A model generated the notes under the pieces. It saw only the letters and a list, made by a program, of their open reading frames with translations, was not told the origin of the DNA and did no database searches. Shown here piece after piece: positions 18,301 through 29,741 of a DNA stretch of 64,000 bases. The stretch's first letter is position 1, and each line of letters begins with the position of its first letter. The stretch is from assembly GCF_004570345.1 (NCBI RefSeq), contig NZ_SPQM01000004.1, positions 1 through 64,000 on the forward strand, in the 5' to 3' direction. Both the position numbers and the translations under genes were made by a program. The stretch is from Blastococcus sp. CT_GayMR20. Its GTDB lineage: Bacteria > Actinomycetota > Actinomycetes > Mycobacteriales > Geodermatophilaceae.

Positions 18301-18915
18301 CTGCCTGAGCGCTACGGCGAGCCGCCCGGCGAACCGGGACAGGCGAGGATCGAGATGCAGGCGGCAGTGCGTCGGCCGGGCGTCGTCGCTACGGAAGGCC
18401 GCGAAGACCTGCTCGAGCAGACCGATCAGGTGATCCAAGGTCTGCGGATCCGGCCGCTCGACGAGCGCCGCATCGTGCAGCGCCACACCGTCGCTCAGTA
18501 GGCTGAGCCGCAGTGCGGTCGGCAAGCGCTCGAGCCGGTCGGACATCGCCTCGGTGATCCACGCCTCCTCGGCCTGGAACAACGCCTCGGCGTCGCCTCC
18601 CAGCCATCCGGCGAACGCTGTGTCGATGCCGGCCAGTCCTGGCGCGAGGTCAGCGGGCGCGGCCTCGCGAAGCGCTCGGGCGTGGGTCGCGAACGCCTGC
18701 TCGACGCCACGCGCCGCAGCCGACGACAGCGCCTCGGCGAGACTCCGGTGTGCGTCGGCGCCAGCCACGTCACCCGAGGACTCGTCGAGCGTGGCCCACG
18801 CCTGGAGGCCGGCCGCGGCGCCTGAGAGCGAGAGCAGCATGGGCAGGTCGTGCCACGTAGTGACGTCGCGCGCTACGCACAGGTCAGGATGCGAGAGCGC
18901 CAGTGGCGCACTCAT
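15319..18915 (-). CDS. TPR-CHAT protease, last gene of the three-gene operon
   Basis: A 1198-residue protein. Roughly residues 30-830 are alpha-helical repeats of tetratricopeptide character (many Ala/Leu-rich helix pairs such as AVMALERARGLLLLDSLSRG). The C-terminal ~330 residues are a CHAT domain, a caspase-fold cysteine peptidase: VEYAPTALSV, then catalytic His1026 in HIACHGRADL and Cys1068 in AVLSACETGVPGAG, followed by GSTFFAAGVDGVISSLWQVPD. The helical part would sense or bind a partner, the CHAT part cut a target protein. Its ATG overlaps the stop of the hydrolase gene (ATGA). CHAT proteins act in bacterial conflict and programmed-death systems, which is the basis for that suggestion here. 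Confidence 0.9.
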   Translation of the reverse strand: MSAPLALSHPDLCVARDVTTWHDLPMLLSLSGAAAGLQAWATLDESSGDVAGADAHRSLAEALSSAAARGVEQAFATHARALREAAPADLAPGLAGIDTAFAGWLGGDAEALFQAEEAWITEAMSDRLERLPTALRLSLLSDGVALHDAALVERPDPQTLDHLIGLLEQVFAAFRSDDARPTHCRLHLDPRLSRFAGRLAVALRQRYDVFGQPADLQRAKTLLDGTLGLTHPSAPDFPAWKLEAAVLMGYEGPDSLEQVATQLSEVAAAEPPGTSLRVRALELRGRAAWTGHLASLQAPSPSWLDVATEAFQRALAEAEPVPPEVRAGLATALLARYIERGSLDDVVSATNTMIEPGAGSVAARLLDALEPEVSRRASDLVDLGVEALRRLTGDPEARAVAERLHGLAGAVVEPASGLEPDRRLDVRISLLRAAVALDDGPALSRRSNELAVALYERFVARGNRTDLDVALDAARTAVNQPGIDKLDRATAWSSVGALLLLYYETYGDLEALSAAVAASLDAVGESGEAPPEQRVRTLSNSIAALRMRAQRLPDGEDLATARRMAEEAVSLAVGTDPETLAAALSIRASVRDDLWKRSSDLADLEAAMLDWRQVLALDAPIQRGVASLNLGMALLRLGDDGEAIEESIRLLCVAVRHLERTLPNRVYAANQLAAAVQRRALRRGSESVRSSELRRAARWSARAVRWASNSSPEAQLRVAWDWGHRAAAVEDWESAATAYGAAIGALRDLVEGNRAVSAKENWLAEGFGVATRAAQALTRCGRAEEAVMALERARGLLLLDSLSRGSQSAALAGVGFEVVASAMTQPLLYLVPAPGDGLGLLIDPAGRNVTTVELAGLSEEAVGGRARALHMAATGASANPKAWQRTLDRIGAWLGEAISPAVAALPPGRLTVVPTGALAFLPVHAARTVAGEWSFVGKHVVEYAPTALSVVTARRQPTPAGPSTVLAIVDPHPTSEPALPFAAAEAAVAVAAAGADGALLLPGTQATLDAVLEALPTHRTVHIACHGRADLFRPSASGVVLRDDAMLTVERLAGMDLSAVRLAVLSACETGVPGAGAPDEVIALGSTFFAAGVDGVISSLWQVPDLSTLILVTLLYGQPTLGQDPAAALADAQDQMRDATNVELRNRLRRMRADGRVPDAAHRLLDAELSALEPDGRDFGGTDAWAGFVFTGHTSTAL

Positions 18916-19796
18916 CCGAGCAGAGCGTCGTGGATCCTCTTAGCCACCACGCGATCGGAGAGATAGCCGGAGATGCCGTGCTGGTTCGGGGTGCCGTTGT
19001 CGACTCCGCCGTAGTTCTCCACCTCTGGCTGGACCGGGAAATGCCCAGGGTCGAGCGGGTGCAGCGCCACGACATCGTGCTCGTCGTAGGCGTTGAACCA
19101 GTCGATGACACCCTCCGGCCTGCTTACGGGAGCCAACGCTTCCACGACCGGACGGACGCCCAACGGGGACCCCACCGTGATGAGGCTCGGTACGGTCCAC
19201 TTCTCGGCGGCGGCCCTCCGCTGCAGCACGTTGTAGGCGATGACCGAACCGAGGGAGTGACCGACGACCACGCACTCTTCGGCGTCCGCGAAGGCCTCCA
19301 GCACACCCTGCTCGATCCGGGTCTGGATTCCAGGGCTGTTGAGATAGTCGTAGACGTCGCGGGTGGCCAAGGCCAAGGTTGCTGCGCCGGCGCCGGGAAC
19401 CTTCTCGATGACCCGCAGGGCAGCAAGGACCCAGGGCCAGTTCTGCGGTCCCATCTCCACAAGCTCGCCGTCCGGCATGTGCGCTCTGATGTCCTCGTCG
19501 CTGATGTTGTATGTCGCGACAGCGTCCTCCACGACCGCTCCGAGGAAGGCCTTCTCCGCGGCGTCCGCGTCCCCCGCGCTCTGGATGACGACCTGGGCCG
19601 AGACCGCCTCCGGGTCTGCCGACAGATCTCTCAAGGCGTCGCCGTAGAAGGGGAAACGGACCGAGTCCTCGAGGACCTTCAACTCGAGGTCTGCACGGCG
19701 GAATCCCTCCTGGAGGGCGTCCAGCCACTGCAACTTGAGCTGCTCGTCCCTCCGTCCCTGCTGGGAACGGCCGTGGACGAACACCAGGGTTCGCAT
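18912..19796 (-). CDS. Alpha/beta hydrolase, middle gene of caspase-CHAT operon
   Basis: A 294-residue predicted serine hydrolase. It opens with strand LVFVHGRSQQG, giving an HG oxyanion motif. The nucleophile elbow is VVVGHSLGSVIAYNV with Ser181. LITVGSPLGVRP resembles lipase/thioesterase-type proteins, FNAYDEHDVVALHPLDP offers the acid residue, and NQHGISGYLSD offers the catalytic histidine. No signal peptide, so probably cytosolic. Its ATG at 19796 shares one base with the caspase gene stop (TGATG), and its stop overlaps the CHAT start, so all three are translationally coupled. It could be an effector lipase/esterase or an amidase activated by the proteases. The substrate is unknown. The frame is open upstream to 20345 but that part lies antisense-like within the caspase gene. 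Confidence 0.8.
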   Translation of the reverse strand: MRTLVFVHGRSQQGRRDEQLKLQWLDALQEGFRRADLELKVLEDSVRFPFYGDALRDLSADPEAVSAQVVIQSAGDADAAEKAFLGAVVEDAVATYNISDEDIRAHMPDGELVEMGPQNWPWVLAALRVIEKVPGAGAATLALATRDVYDYLNSPGIQTRIEQGVLEAFADAEECVVVGHSLGSVIAYNVLQRRAAAEKWTVPSLITVGSPLGVRPVVEALAPVSRPEGVIDWFNAYDEHDVVALHPLDPGHFPVQPEVENYGGVDNGTPNQHGISGYLSDRVVAKRIHDALLG

Positions 19797-21418
19797 CAGA
19801 GGCTTCCTTCCGTGTCGATGTACTCCCGGAGTTGCTCGAAGCTCCCCGGACCGAACAAGGTCCATGGAGATTGCACCCGCCGCGGAACAGCAGGCCGGTC
19901 GGCGATGCCATCCGCCCCCAGCAGCGCCCACCCGCGGGAGAGGAGCGGCAGTGGGGGGACTGGCGGGGCGGTGAGGTCCTCGGCAAGCAGCGCCACGTCG
20001 AAAGGCGTCTCGCCGTCCTCGGTCATGGCGAGCAGTTGCGGCAAGAGATCCCGCCGACCGCTGTCGACCAGGCCATACGCGACGTAGACCGCAAAGGCAG
20101 GATCGTCTCGAACAGCCGGCCGCCAAGTGCCCAGGGCGCCGGCCGGTGGATACTCCTGCCACCAAGGGACACCGAACCGGGTGGTCCCCGCTATTCGCGC
20201 CCGGACCGCATCGAATGCATCGCCCATTGGCTGCGTCGCCGGTTCCGCGCTCGACGACACCGGTCTGTAGCGGACGTCCACCAGCACGCCCTCCTCCAGA
20301 GTCAGCGTTGCGGTTCGCCCACGGAAGACGGGGAGGACGGCGCATCGGCCCGTGGAGAAGGACAACAGCATCGAGCCGGCCTGGGCATCGTCGGGCAGGA
20401 GCACCTGGACGCCGCCGCCTTCCGCTTCCCAGAGAATGCCCGCGCTGTAGACGCTGACGAGGTCGTCACCGACGACGTGCAGGGCCGCCGAGATCTCAAC
20501 CTCCGGCGGTGGGCGCATCTGCACGAGACGCCCTTCGGCCTTCGCTGCCGCGCTCTCCGCTGGGGCCACGACCCTCCGGAGGCGCATGATCCAGTCCACA
20601 ACTGCCGGGCCACGGCGACCGGGGGACTCCGGCGGCGCCTCGAGCCGTGACACCCACCGGTCGGGATCGGACACGATGGCCGCGTCGGGAACCTGTATGA
20701 CCGCGTCCGCTGTGCCCAGCTCGTCCATCCGGGAGGCGACGAGGGCGGGAAGTGCCCGGCTCAGGGTCCGCGCTCGCACGACGTCGTACGACTCTTGCCC
20801 CATGTCGACGCGTTCCAGGAGGTCCGCGTAGTCCCCGGCGAGTGCCTCTGCCACCACCTCCGAATAGACCGGGCGGAACCCGGTCGGGTCCGTCGAGGGA
20901 GCAATCTGCCTGGCTACTTCAGCCAGTCGGCACGCATACATGAAGTCGACCTCATTGCGACGACCCACGTTGAGAGGACTGGGGAAGATCACCGAGCCAT
21001 CCATGTCGCTCATCTGCACGGTCGTCGTGGCGGAACGACACGCATCGGAGATGAATACGACGTGCGGAATCGTGCCGCGCTCAGCCAGCCGCCTGCTCTT
21101 CTCGAGGTTGACTGCCTCGTTGGGGTTCTGCGGGGCGCCGGACAGGAGCCACATGTCGCCGTCGTTGTAGACGCCGTGTCCGCAGAAGTAGACGATCAAC
21201 TGCCTGACGGTCAGCAGGCGCGTCAGCTTGTCCACAGCGTTGTAGACGTCGACGGTTCTTACCGGCTCCCCGTCCGTGTCGGTCAACGTGATGACGAGCT
21301 CGTCCGGAAGACTCTGCGTCCTGGCCCATTCCTGCATGGCCTTGATGCCATCGGGCACAGCAGGAAGCTCCGGAAGACCGGACTTCTGCACGCCGATCAA
21401 CAGCACAGCGCGGTCCAT
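19796..21418 (-). CDS. Caspase-family (C14-like) cysteine peptidase, first gene of operon
   Basis: A 540-residue protein. Residues 1-~250 are a caspase/metacaspase-like domain: strand RAVLLIGVQKSGLP, LPDELVITLTDTDG, catalytic His81 in LIVYFCGHGVYNDGDMWLL and Cys127 in HVVFISDACRSATT. The C-terminal ~290 residues match nothing I recognise. They comprise a probably beta-rich segment (ALHVVGDDLVSVYSAGILWE through TLTLEEGVLVDVRYRP) and a helical end (FAVYVAYGLVDSGRRDLLPQLL), a candidate sensor or substrate-binding module. Start ATG 21418 with GGGGGGCGT just upstream. Likely initiator protease of the operon with the hydrolase and TPR-CHAT downstream; that order of action is inference. Confidence 0.85.
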   Translation of the reverse strand: MDRAVLLIGVQKSGLPELPAVPDGIKAMQEWARTQSLPDELVITLTDTDGEPVRTVDVYNAVDKLTRLLTVRQLIVYFCGHGVYNDGDMWLLSGAPQNPNEAVNLEKSRRLAERGTIPHVVFISDACRSATTTVQMSDMDGSVIFPSPLNVGRRNEVDFMYACRLAEVARQIAPSTDPTGFRPVYSEVVAEALAGDYADLLERVDMGQESYDVVRARTLSRALPALVASRMDELGTADAVIQVPDAAIVSDPDRWVSRLEAPPESPGRRGPAVVDWIMRLRRVVAPAESAAAKAEGRLVQMRPPPEVEISAALHVVGDDLVSVYSAGILWEAEGGGVQVLLPDDAQAGSMLLSFSTGRCAVLPVFRGRTATLTLEEGVLVDVRYRPVSSSAEPATQPMGDAFDAVRARIAGTTRFGVPWWQEYPPAGALGTWRPAVRDDPAFAVYVAYGLVDSGRRDLLPQLLAMTEDGETPFDVALLAEDLTAPPVPPLPLLSRGWALLGADGIADRPAVPRRVQSPWTLFGPGSFEQLREYIDTEGSL

Positions 21419-21683
21419 ACGCCCCCCATGGCGCTGCCAATCTCAGCAGTCCTCCGCAATGCGACTGACTCCGTGGGCTTGAGGACATCGGCCAGCCTGT
21501 AATCCAATTCCTCAGTGCCGTGCCGCGACCGTAGGGCCGATCGCTGGAACGAGGAAGCCGTTCTCGCACGGTGGTTTCCATGTCGAGCCTGGACCACATC
21601 GCACTGATTCGGCTCGACGCCCTGAGTAGCCGCGCCCTACCGGTGGTCGGTCCTCTCCAGAGTCGGAGCCTTCTGCCGACACC

Positions 21684-24888
<3,205 letters not shown>

Positions 24889-25002
24889 ACCCACCTCCCC
24901 CACGGCTTCCGAGGCCTCGCTACGAGTGGATCACGCTCGAATGTCCTCCGCAGGTCAACGAGCGCCGCTGCACCGCAGCACAGTTGCATCCAGATCCCGC
25001 CG

Positions 25003-25059
25003 AAATTTTTCCAAAGACCAGGAGTGAACAACGGCACTCCGGGGCATAACGGGCCGTTA
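25003..25059. promoter_or_regulatory. AT-rich segment and palindrome between divergent genes
   Basis: Inside a 239-base intergenic region. GAAATTTTTCC at 25003-25013 is unusually AT-rich for this DNA. TAACGG-G-CCGTTA at 25047-25059 is a perfect palindrome. Likely promoter and operator for the dehydrogenase operon (leftward) and/or the small membrane protein gene (rightward). No binding protein identified. Confidence 0.4.
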
Positions 25060-25127
25060 ACGGAACAACCACCTACTTCGCATCCCCCGGGACCGACAGG
25101 TGCCGGGCAGTCACGAGGATCGGGCAG

Positions 25128-25481
25128 ATGACCTGGGTCGTGGTCGCAGCGGTGAGCTGGGTGGTCGTCGGCGCCGTCGTCGCCCTGATCATCGGTCGCT
25201 CCGTCCGCCTGGCGGACGCCAGAGCCGCCGCGGCCTCTGAGGCCGGCGCGGCCCTCACCGCGGCGGACGAGGAGTTCCTGTCGCGGCCTGAAGCCGTCAC
25301 CGCGGGCGAACCGGTGCAGCCACCGCGACCGCCGGCGGAACGTCCCCGAGGCGGCATCCACGAGACCGCCCATGGTCACGGCGGGGCCGGCCTTCCGCCC
25401 ACTCGGCGCACGAGGCCCACGCAACAGCGCGTCCCCCTGGTGGGGCAGCCGGCGAGCGCCCGGAAGCACGGACGGTCCTGA
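25128..25481 (+). CDS. Small single-helix membrane protein with GR-x-R-x-AD motif
   Basis: A 117-residue protein. It has one N-terminal membrane helix (WVVVAAVSWVVVGAVVALIIG), then GRSVRLADARAAAASE, then a polar, low-complexity Pro/Arg-rich tail. The helix end plus GR-x-(V/I/M)-R-x-AD recurs in two other proteins of this window (27006-27956 and 29742-29927). ATG 25128 follows GAGG. It lies upstream of the LCP gene. Function unknown; the tail is probably cytoplasmic and disordered. Confidence 0.6.
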   Translation: MTWVVVAAVSWVVVGAVVALIIGRSVRLADARAAAASEAGAALTAADEEFLSRPEAVTAGEPVQPPRPPAERPRGGIHETAHGHGGAGLPPTRRTRPTQQRVPLVGQPASARKHGRS

Positions 25482-25593
25482 ACCGGCTGCCGGGACGCTG
25501 AGCGAGCCTCACCCGGGCGGGTGGCAGCCACCCGCCGCCTGAGCTGCACACACGTACCCTCGAACCGACAGTTCGGCAGACGGGGGTCCGGCC

Positions 25594-26682
25594 ATGCGCA
25601 GCGACGACGCGGGGGTTTCCGCGCGCCCCGGGCCGGACGACCTGCCCGACACGAATGCGCCGGAGCGCTCTCGCCGCCGCCATGTCCTGCGCAGGGCCCT
25701 CATCAGCCTCGGCGTCCTGAGTCTCGTCCTGGCCGTCGCCATCGGCGGTGGGCTGTGGTTCCTCAGCGAGCGGTACGTCGGGAACATCGACCGCATCGCG
25801 AACGTCTTCGAGGACCTGGACGAGGAGGCCCGCCCCGCGCCGGCGACTCCCGCGGCCCCGGTGGCCGAGGAGCCGGTGACGTTCTTGCTCATCGGCTCGG
25901 ACACGCGTGGGGAGACGCTGGCCGGTGAGGATCCGGACGGCCGATCGGACGCGATCATGCTGGCCCGCTTCAGCGGCGACCGGCAGCACGCGCAGCTGGT
26001 GTCCATCCCTCGGGACTCGTGGGTCGACATCCCCGGCCACGGCCGCAACAAGATCAATGCCGCGTACGCGTTCGGTGGCCCCACCTTGTTGATCCAGACC
26101 ATCGAGCAGCTCACCCAGGTGCGCATCGACCACTACGTGGCGATCGACTTCGACGGCATCACCCAGGTGACCGACGACCTCGGCGGCGTCGACGTGATGG
26201 TCGCGGAGACGACGACGCACGGTCCGTACACCTTTCCTGCTGGCATGAACCACCTCAACGGTGACCAGGCGCGCTGGTACCTCGGGCAGCGCTACGGCCT
26301 GGAGGGCGGCGACTTCGACCGGGTGAAGCGCCAGCAGCAGTACCTGCGCTCGATGTTCAGCAAGCTGTTCAGCGCCGACACGTTCACCGACCCGGGTCGG
26401 CTGGACTCGGCGATGATCGCCGTCACCAGCGCCGTGAGCATCGACGACACCCTCGGCAACGGCGACCTGCTCGCCCTCGCCTATTCGATGCGGAACGTGA
26501 CGCCGGAGAACGTCGAGTTCTTCACCGCGCCGGTGCTGGGCACCGGCATGGAGGGTCCGGCCAGCGTGGTCTACCTCGACATGGTCACCGCTGAGCGCAT
26601 GTGGACCTACCTGCGCACCGACTCGCTCGCGGCGAACGCGGCCGAGTTCGGAAACCAGGCGCTTCCCGACGTGCCTCGCTGA
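25594..26682 (+). CDS. LytR-CpsA-Psr (LCP) family cell-wall glycopolymer ligase
   Basis: A 362-residue protein with a basic cytoplasmic N terminus (ERSRRRHVLRRA) and one membrane helix (~34-56). The extracellular LCP domain covers ~93-260: VTFLLIGSDTRGE, GRSDAIMLARF, VSIPRDSWVDIPGHGRNKINAAYAFGG, and DHYVAIDFDGI. The conserved Arg and Asp residues that bind the polyprenyl pyrophosphate are present in SDTR, RSDA and PRDS. LCP enzymes move undecaprenyl-linked polysaccharide onto peptidoglycan, so this is a good candidate for attaching the polymer made by the neighbouring locus. A C-terminal ~80 residues of unknown role follow. Start ATG 25594. Confidence 0.93.
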   Translation: MRSDDAGVSARPGPDDLPDTNAPERSRRRHVLRRALISLGVLSLVLAVAIGGGLWFLSERYVGNIDRIANVFEDLDEEARPAPATPAAPVAEEPVTFLLIGSDTRGETLAGEDPDGRSDAIMLARFSGDRQHAQLVSIPRDSWVDIPGHGRNKINAAYAFGGPTLLIQTIEQLTQVRIDHYVAIDFDGITQVTDDLGGVDVMVAETTTHGPYTFPAGMNHLNGDQARWYLGQRYGLEGGDFDRVKRQQQYLRSMFSKLFSADTFTDPGRLDSAMIAVTSAVSIDDTLGNGDLLALAYSMRNVTPENVEFFTAPVLGTGMEGPASVVYLDMVTAERMWTYLRTDSLAANAAEFGNQALPDVPR

Positions 26683-26712
26683 GCGGCGCTGCCGTGCGCA
26701 GCACCGACGGCG

Positions 26713-26913
26713 TTACGCGGGCTGGAAAACCTGAGCGTTCGCCTTCGCGCCGCACGCTTGGCACCGGTGGTAGCTGCGAACAACGGGACGCCACCGCGGG
26801 TTGAGTCGGTCGAGTCCGGTCCGCAACTGCGTCGATTCCATGACGACGACGTGGTCGCTGGCACACAGGCCGCACGGCTGGTCACTCGTCCCGATCTGCG
26901 CTCGACGCCACAT
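26713..26913 (-). CDS. Small zinc-ribbon protein
   Basis: A 66-residue basic protein with two CxxC knuckles: CGLCASD near the N terminus and CQACGAKA near the C terminus. The spacing and the linker (STQLRTGLDRLNPRWRPVVRSYHR) are consistent with a zinc ribbon. Start is ATG 26913; TTG 26931 is possible. Unknown function; might bind nucleic acid or act as an adaptor. Kept despite its size because the cysteine pattern is unlikely in a shadow frame. Confidence 0.5.
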   Translation of the reverse strand: MWRRAQIGTSDQPCGLCASDHVVVMESTQLRTGLDRLNPRWRPVVRSYHRCQACGAKANAQVFQPA

Positions 26914-27005
26914 ACGGTCAGGATGCCTCAACAGAGTGTCAACGGATCGATAGCCGAGGTGTGTCTGCGACGTCCTGGGTCGTCAGTGACTGTTGCAGTG
27001 CGACG

Positions 27006-27956
27006 TCAGCGAATCTCAGGCGCTGACCCGCCCGGGACGCGCTCCGGCAGTTCAAGGGTGAGCACGTCGGCGGACCGGCGCAGGGCCCAGGCTCCCGGAA
27101 GCACGAGGCGCGGCGCCACACCCGCAAGAACCGCGAGGAGGAAGGCGACCCCGGCGAGCGCCTCGCCGGATTCCTCGATGAACGTCGCTCCCACTGCCCA
27201 GCTACTGGCGACCCCGGCGGCACCGGCGGCGACGCCGGAGAGCGCCGAGAGTCCGACGGACGCGATGCCATAGAAGGCGAGTACTCCGAGGACCCGGCGC
27301 CGGTCACGGCGCTCGGTCCGGCTGAGGAAGCCGAGAACCGCGAGGACGGCGCCGGCGAGGAGGACGCTCACGAGGAGGGCGCCCCGCCCCCCGACCGCGC
27401 CGGAGAGAGCGCTGAAGGCGTCGGCGTGCACAGTTCCACCGGCCTTGACCGCGGCGATCCCGCCGCCGACCAGCGCGACCGTGGTCCACCACGTGCGGCG
27501 GCCAGGATGCACTCCCGCGCCGGCGACCGCGGCCATTGCGGCGGCGGCGAAGAGGGCCGCGACGTACATCCGCGGCAGTGAGAAGGGCGCGTCCATCGAC
27601 AAGGCGCGGAGAGAGTTCTCCGCGCCGGTCAGGCGGACGACGTAGCCGCCGGTCTCCAGGACGACGGCGAGGCCGAACAAGGCGAGCCCGAACGTCGGCA
27701 CGGGAATGGCCCGACGGCGTAATACGGGAGCCGGCTGCGGTGCAGTCGAACGCTTACCGGCGATGAGACCGGAGAGCGGTTCCGTCCGTCCCTCGAGCAT
27801 GTCGGCCCGCCGGATCCCACGACCGATCAGCACACCGAAGACGACGGCGACGACCATCCACACCGCGAGGCCACCCAGGACCCAGACCCACCACACAGGT
27901 GCTCCATCGGCAGGCGGAGCGGCGAACGTGAACACACCGTCACGATGTCCTGACAA
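27006..27956 (-). CDS. Polytopic membrane protein of unknown function with GR-x-R-x-AD N terminus
   Basis: A 316-residue protein with about eight hydrophobic helices. Helix 1 (WVLGGLAVWMVVAVVFGVLIG) is followed by RGIRRADMLEGR, the same motif as the two small proteins at 25128 and 29742. The rest contains helix blocks around TFGLALFGLAVVLETGGYV, MYVAALFAAAAMAAVAGAG, TTVALVGGGIAAVKAGG, ALLVSVLLAGAVLAVLGFL and VAFLLAVLAGVAPRLVLP. Start taken as TTG 27956, with GTG 27935 as an alternative. In line with the Thr-rich and phosphatase genes upstream. No family recognised. Confidence 0.7.
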   Translation of the reverse strand: MSGHRDGVFTFAAPPADGAPVWWVWVLGGLAVWMVVAVVFGVLIGRGIRRADMLEGRTEPLSGLIAGKRSTAPQPAPVLRRRAIPVPTFGLALFGLAVVLETGGYVVRLTGAENSLRALSMDAPFSLPRMYVAALFAAAAMAAVAGAGVHPGRRTWWTTVALVGGGIAAVKAGGTVHADAFSALSGAVGGRGALLVSVLLAGAVLAVLGFLSRTERRDRRRVLGVLAFYGIASVGLSALSGVAAGAAGVASSWAVGATFIEESGEALAGVAFLLAVLAGVAPRLVLPGAWALRRSADVLTLELPERVPGGSAPEIR

Positions 27957-28087
27957 CCGTTCCGCCGAACCTCGACACGCGCGGCCGGTCGTGGGTCGTG
28001 GGCACTGGAAACCTCACGGATCCCAAGCGTCGCGCGCGACCGTCCTCGCCGACCGGTGTTTGTCCGGACGCCAAGACGGAGGTGGGC

Positions 28088-28819
28088 TCAGCCGACGGGA
28101 GCGGGTGTCTCCGTCGGAGTCGTAGTCTCCGTGGCCGTCGTCTCGGCCGCAGTGGCCTCGGTCGGCGTGGACGTCTCGGTCGGCGTCGAAGTCTCCGTTG
28201 GAGCGGCCGTCTCCGTCGGAGTGCTTGTCTCCGCCGGCGGCGTCGTGGTGACGGGGGTGCTCGTCTCCACAGGCGGCGTGGTCGTCTCAGCCGGCGGCGT
28301 CGTGGTCTCGGCGGGCGGCGTCGTCGTCTGAGCGGGCGGCGTCGTGGTGACAGTTTCGGTGGCTGTCTGAGTGACCGTCTCGGTAGCGGTCTGCGTCGTC
28401 GTCTCGCCTGAAGGTGCGGGAGCCCCCGTAGTCGTGGCAGCCGTTGGGGCGCTGGTTCCGGTCGCTCGGGGAGTTCCCGGAAGACCCGACGGGGCCGCCG
28501 TCGACGTCGAAGCCGCCGTGCTTGCGCCAGCGAAGAGCGCGCTGCGCCCAGGGGCTGCGGGGCCGTCTGGCTGTCTGACATCGATCGTCGCACCGGCCGG
28601 ATCAGGGGCCCTCGATGCACCACCCGGTGTGAGCGCCGCTGCTGTGCCCCCTGCGGCGCTCGACGCAAGGTCGTCCAGCGCTCCGTATCCACCGAGCGGG
28701 TGATCGCCGAGCACACCACGGTTCAGCGCGAGGGGAAGAAGCGCGAGAAAGATCGCCAGGGAGGTGCCGATCAGCGCCACGGCCCAACGCGGTGCGCCGC
28801 TTCGCCCCCGTGGTCTCAT
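28088..28819 (-). CDS. Thr/Pro-repeat single-pass surface protein
   Basis: A 243-residue protein. A basic N terminus (RPRGRSGAPR) and one membrane helix (WAVALIGTSLAIFLALLPLAL) are followed by a long extracytoplasmic tail. The last ~110 residues are almost only Thr, Pro, Ala, Glu and Ser in units such as TTTPPAE, TSTPTE and TATETV. Encoded by degenerate tandem DNA repeats at 28100-28400. Probably a wall-spanning stalk, a candidate O-glycosylation substrate. Function unknown. Confidence 0.65.
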   Translation of the reverse strand: MRPRGRSGAPRWAVALIGTSLAIFLALLPLALNRGVLGDHPLGGYGALDDLASSAAGGTAAALTPGGASRAPDPAGATIDVRQPDGPAAPGRSALFAGASTAASTSTAAPSGLPGTPRATGTSAPTAATTTGAPAPSGETTTQTATETVTQTATETVTTTPPAQTTTPPAETTTPPAETTTPPVETSTPVTTTPPAETSTPTETAAPTETSTPTETSTPTEATAAETTATETTTPTETPAPVG

Positions 28820-28934
28820 GGCGGGAGAGGCTATGGGACAAATGGTGCCTATGGGGTTCCGGTCGCTCCGCTGATTTCGACGAGAGCCAGATCCGCCGGC
28901 CTGCAGGTAACCAGCAGATACCGCCCGTGAGCGG

Positions 28935-29630
28935 TCAGATGCCGTCCGCGTTGTCCACGTCCGCTTTGGCCGATGACCTGTCGCCCAGCACCGACTCCTG
29001 ACCCCCTAACCGTCGGAGCAACGGCAGCAGCGCCGCCACGATCAGTTCAGCCACTTCCTCATGAACTTCGACGGGTTGCCCGATCGGATCACGAATGTCG
29101 TCGCCTTCGTCGCTAGCCCGGTGCCGTCGGGCGGTCGTCAACCGTTGCACAACCTGTCGGGCACGCTCACCCGATGGCGCCCCTGAGAACTCGACCTCTG
29201 GGACATCGGCCTCCTCCGATCGTGAGAGCAGCGCGGCGGCCTCACGTAGCGCAAAGGTTCGAGCCATCGCCCGAGGGGCGAGGGTGAGCACGGCATTCCG
29301 ATGCGCGCGGGTCATGGTCAGCACGAGATCGGCCCGATCCACATGCTCCGCCCTGAGCTGCCGGGCTCGGAAGTCCCCGGCCTCGACGCCGAAGCCACGC
29401 AGCACCAGAGCGCTGTCGGGATGCATGGCCGATCCGACGACCGCCCGAGTCCCTGCGCTGGCGACGTGGAGGATGCCGACGTCCTGCCCTAGCGTCTCCT
29501 CCAGCCACGCGCGCCCCAGCCGCTCGGCGAACGCCGACCGGCAGATGTTGCCGGTGCAGACGAGCAGGATCCTGAACGGGTCCTGATGGGCGGCTGGCAC
29601 CTGACCAGTGTGGGCGAGTGCTCGACTCAC
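28935..29630 (-). CDS. Low-molecular-weight protein tyrosine phosphatase (Wzb/YwlE type)
   Basis: A 231-residue cytosolic phosphatase. The P-loop CTGNICRS gives Cys25 and Arg31 (C-x5-R). SAGTRAVVGSAMHPDS and DLVLTMTRAHR follow the family, and the acid region is DDIRDPIGQPVEV. The C terminus is ~60 residues longer than minimal members. In polysaccharide loci such enzymes remove phosphate from tyrosine-rich BY-kinases, and the Wzz/BY-kinase at 44402-45877 is the obvious partner. Start GTG 29630. Confidence 0.88.
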   Translation of the reverse strand: MSRALAHTGQVPAAHQDPFRILLVCTGNICRSAFAERLGRAWLEETLGQDVGILHVASAGTRAVVGSAMHPDSALVLRGFGVEAGDFRARQLRAEHVDRADLVLTMTRAHRNAVLTLAPRAMARTFALREAAALLSRSEEADVPEVEFSGAPSGERARQVVQRLTTARRHRASDEGDDIRDPIGQPVEVHEEVAELIVAALLPLLRRLGGQESVLGDRSSAKADVDNADGI

Positions 29631-29741
29631 CGTCCGGTCGGCCTACCCCGCAGGGTGACCAGTGACGAGCCGTTCCGTTCGGCAGGTTCTGCCTGCGTGG
29701 CGAACGGTGGGACGGCTGCCTCGCTCCGTAGAACTACCGAC

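Noticed and set aside
26601..26885. Overlapping frames around the end of the LCP gene
   Set aside because: Out-of-frame shadows; only the 66-residue zinc-ribbon frame on the minus strand has a meaningful cysteine pattern.
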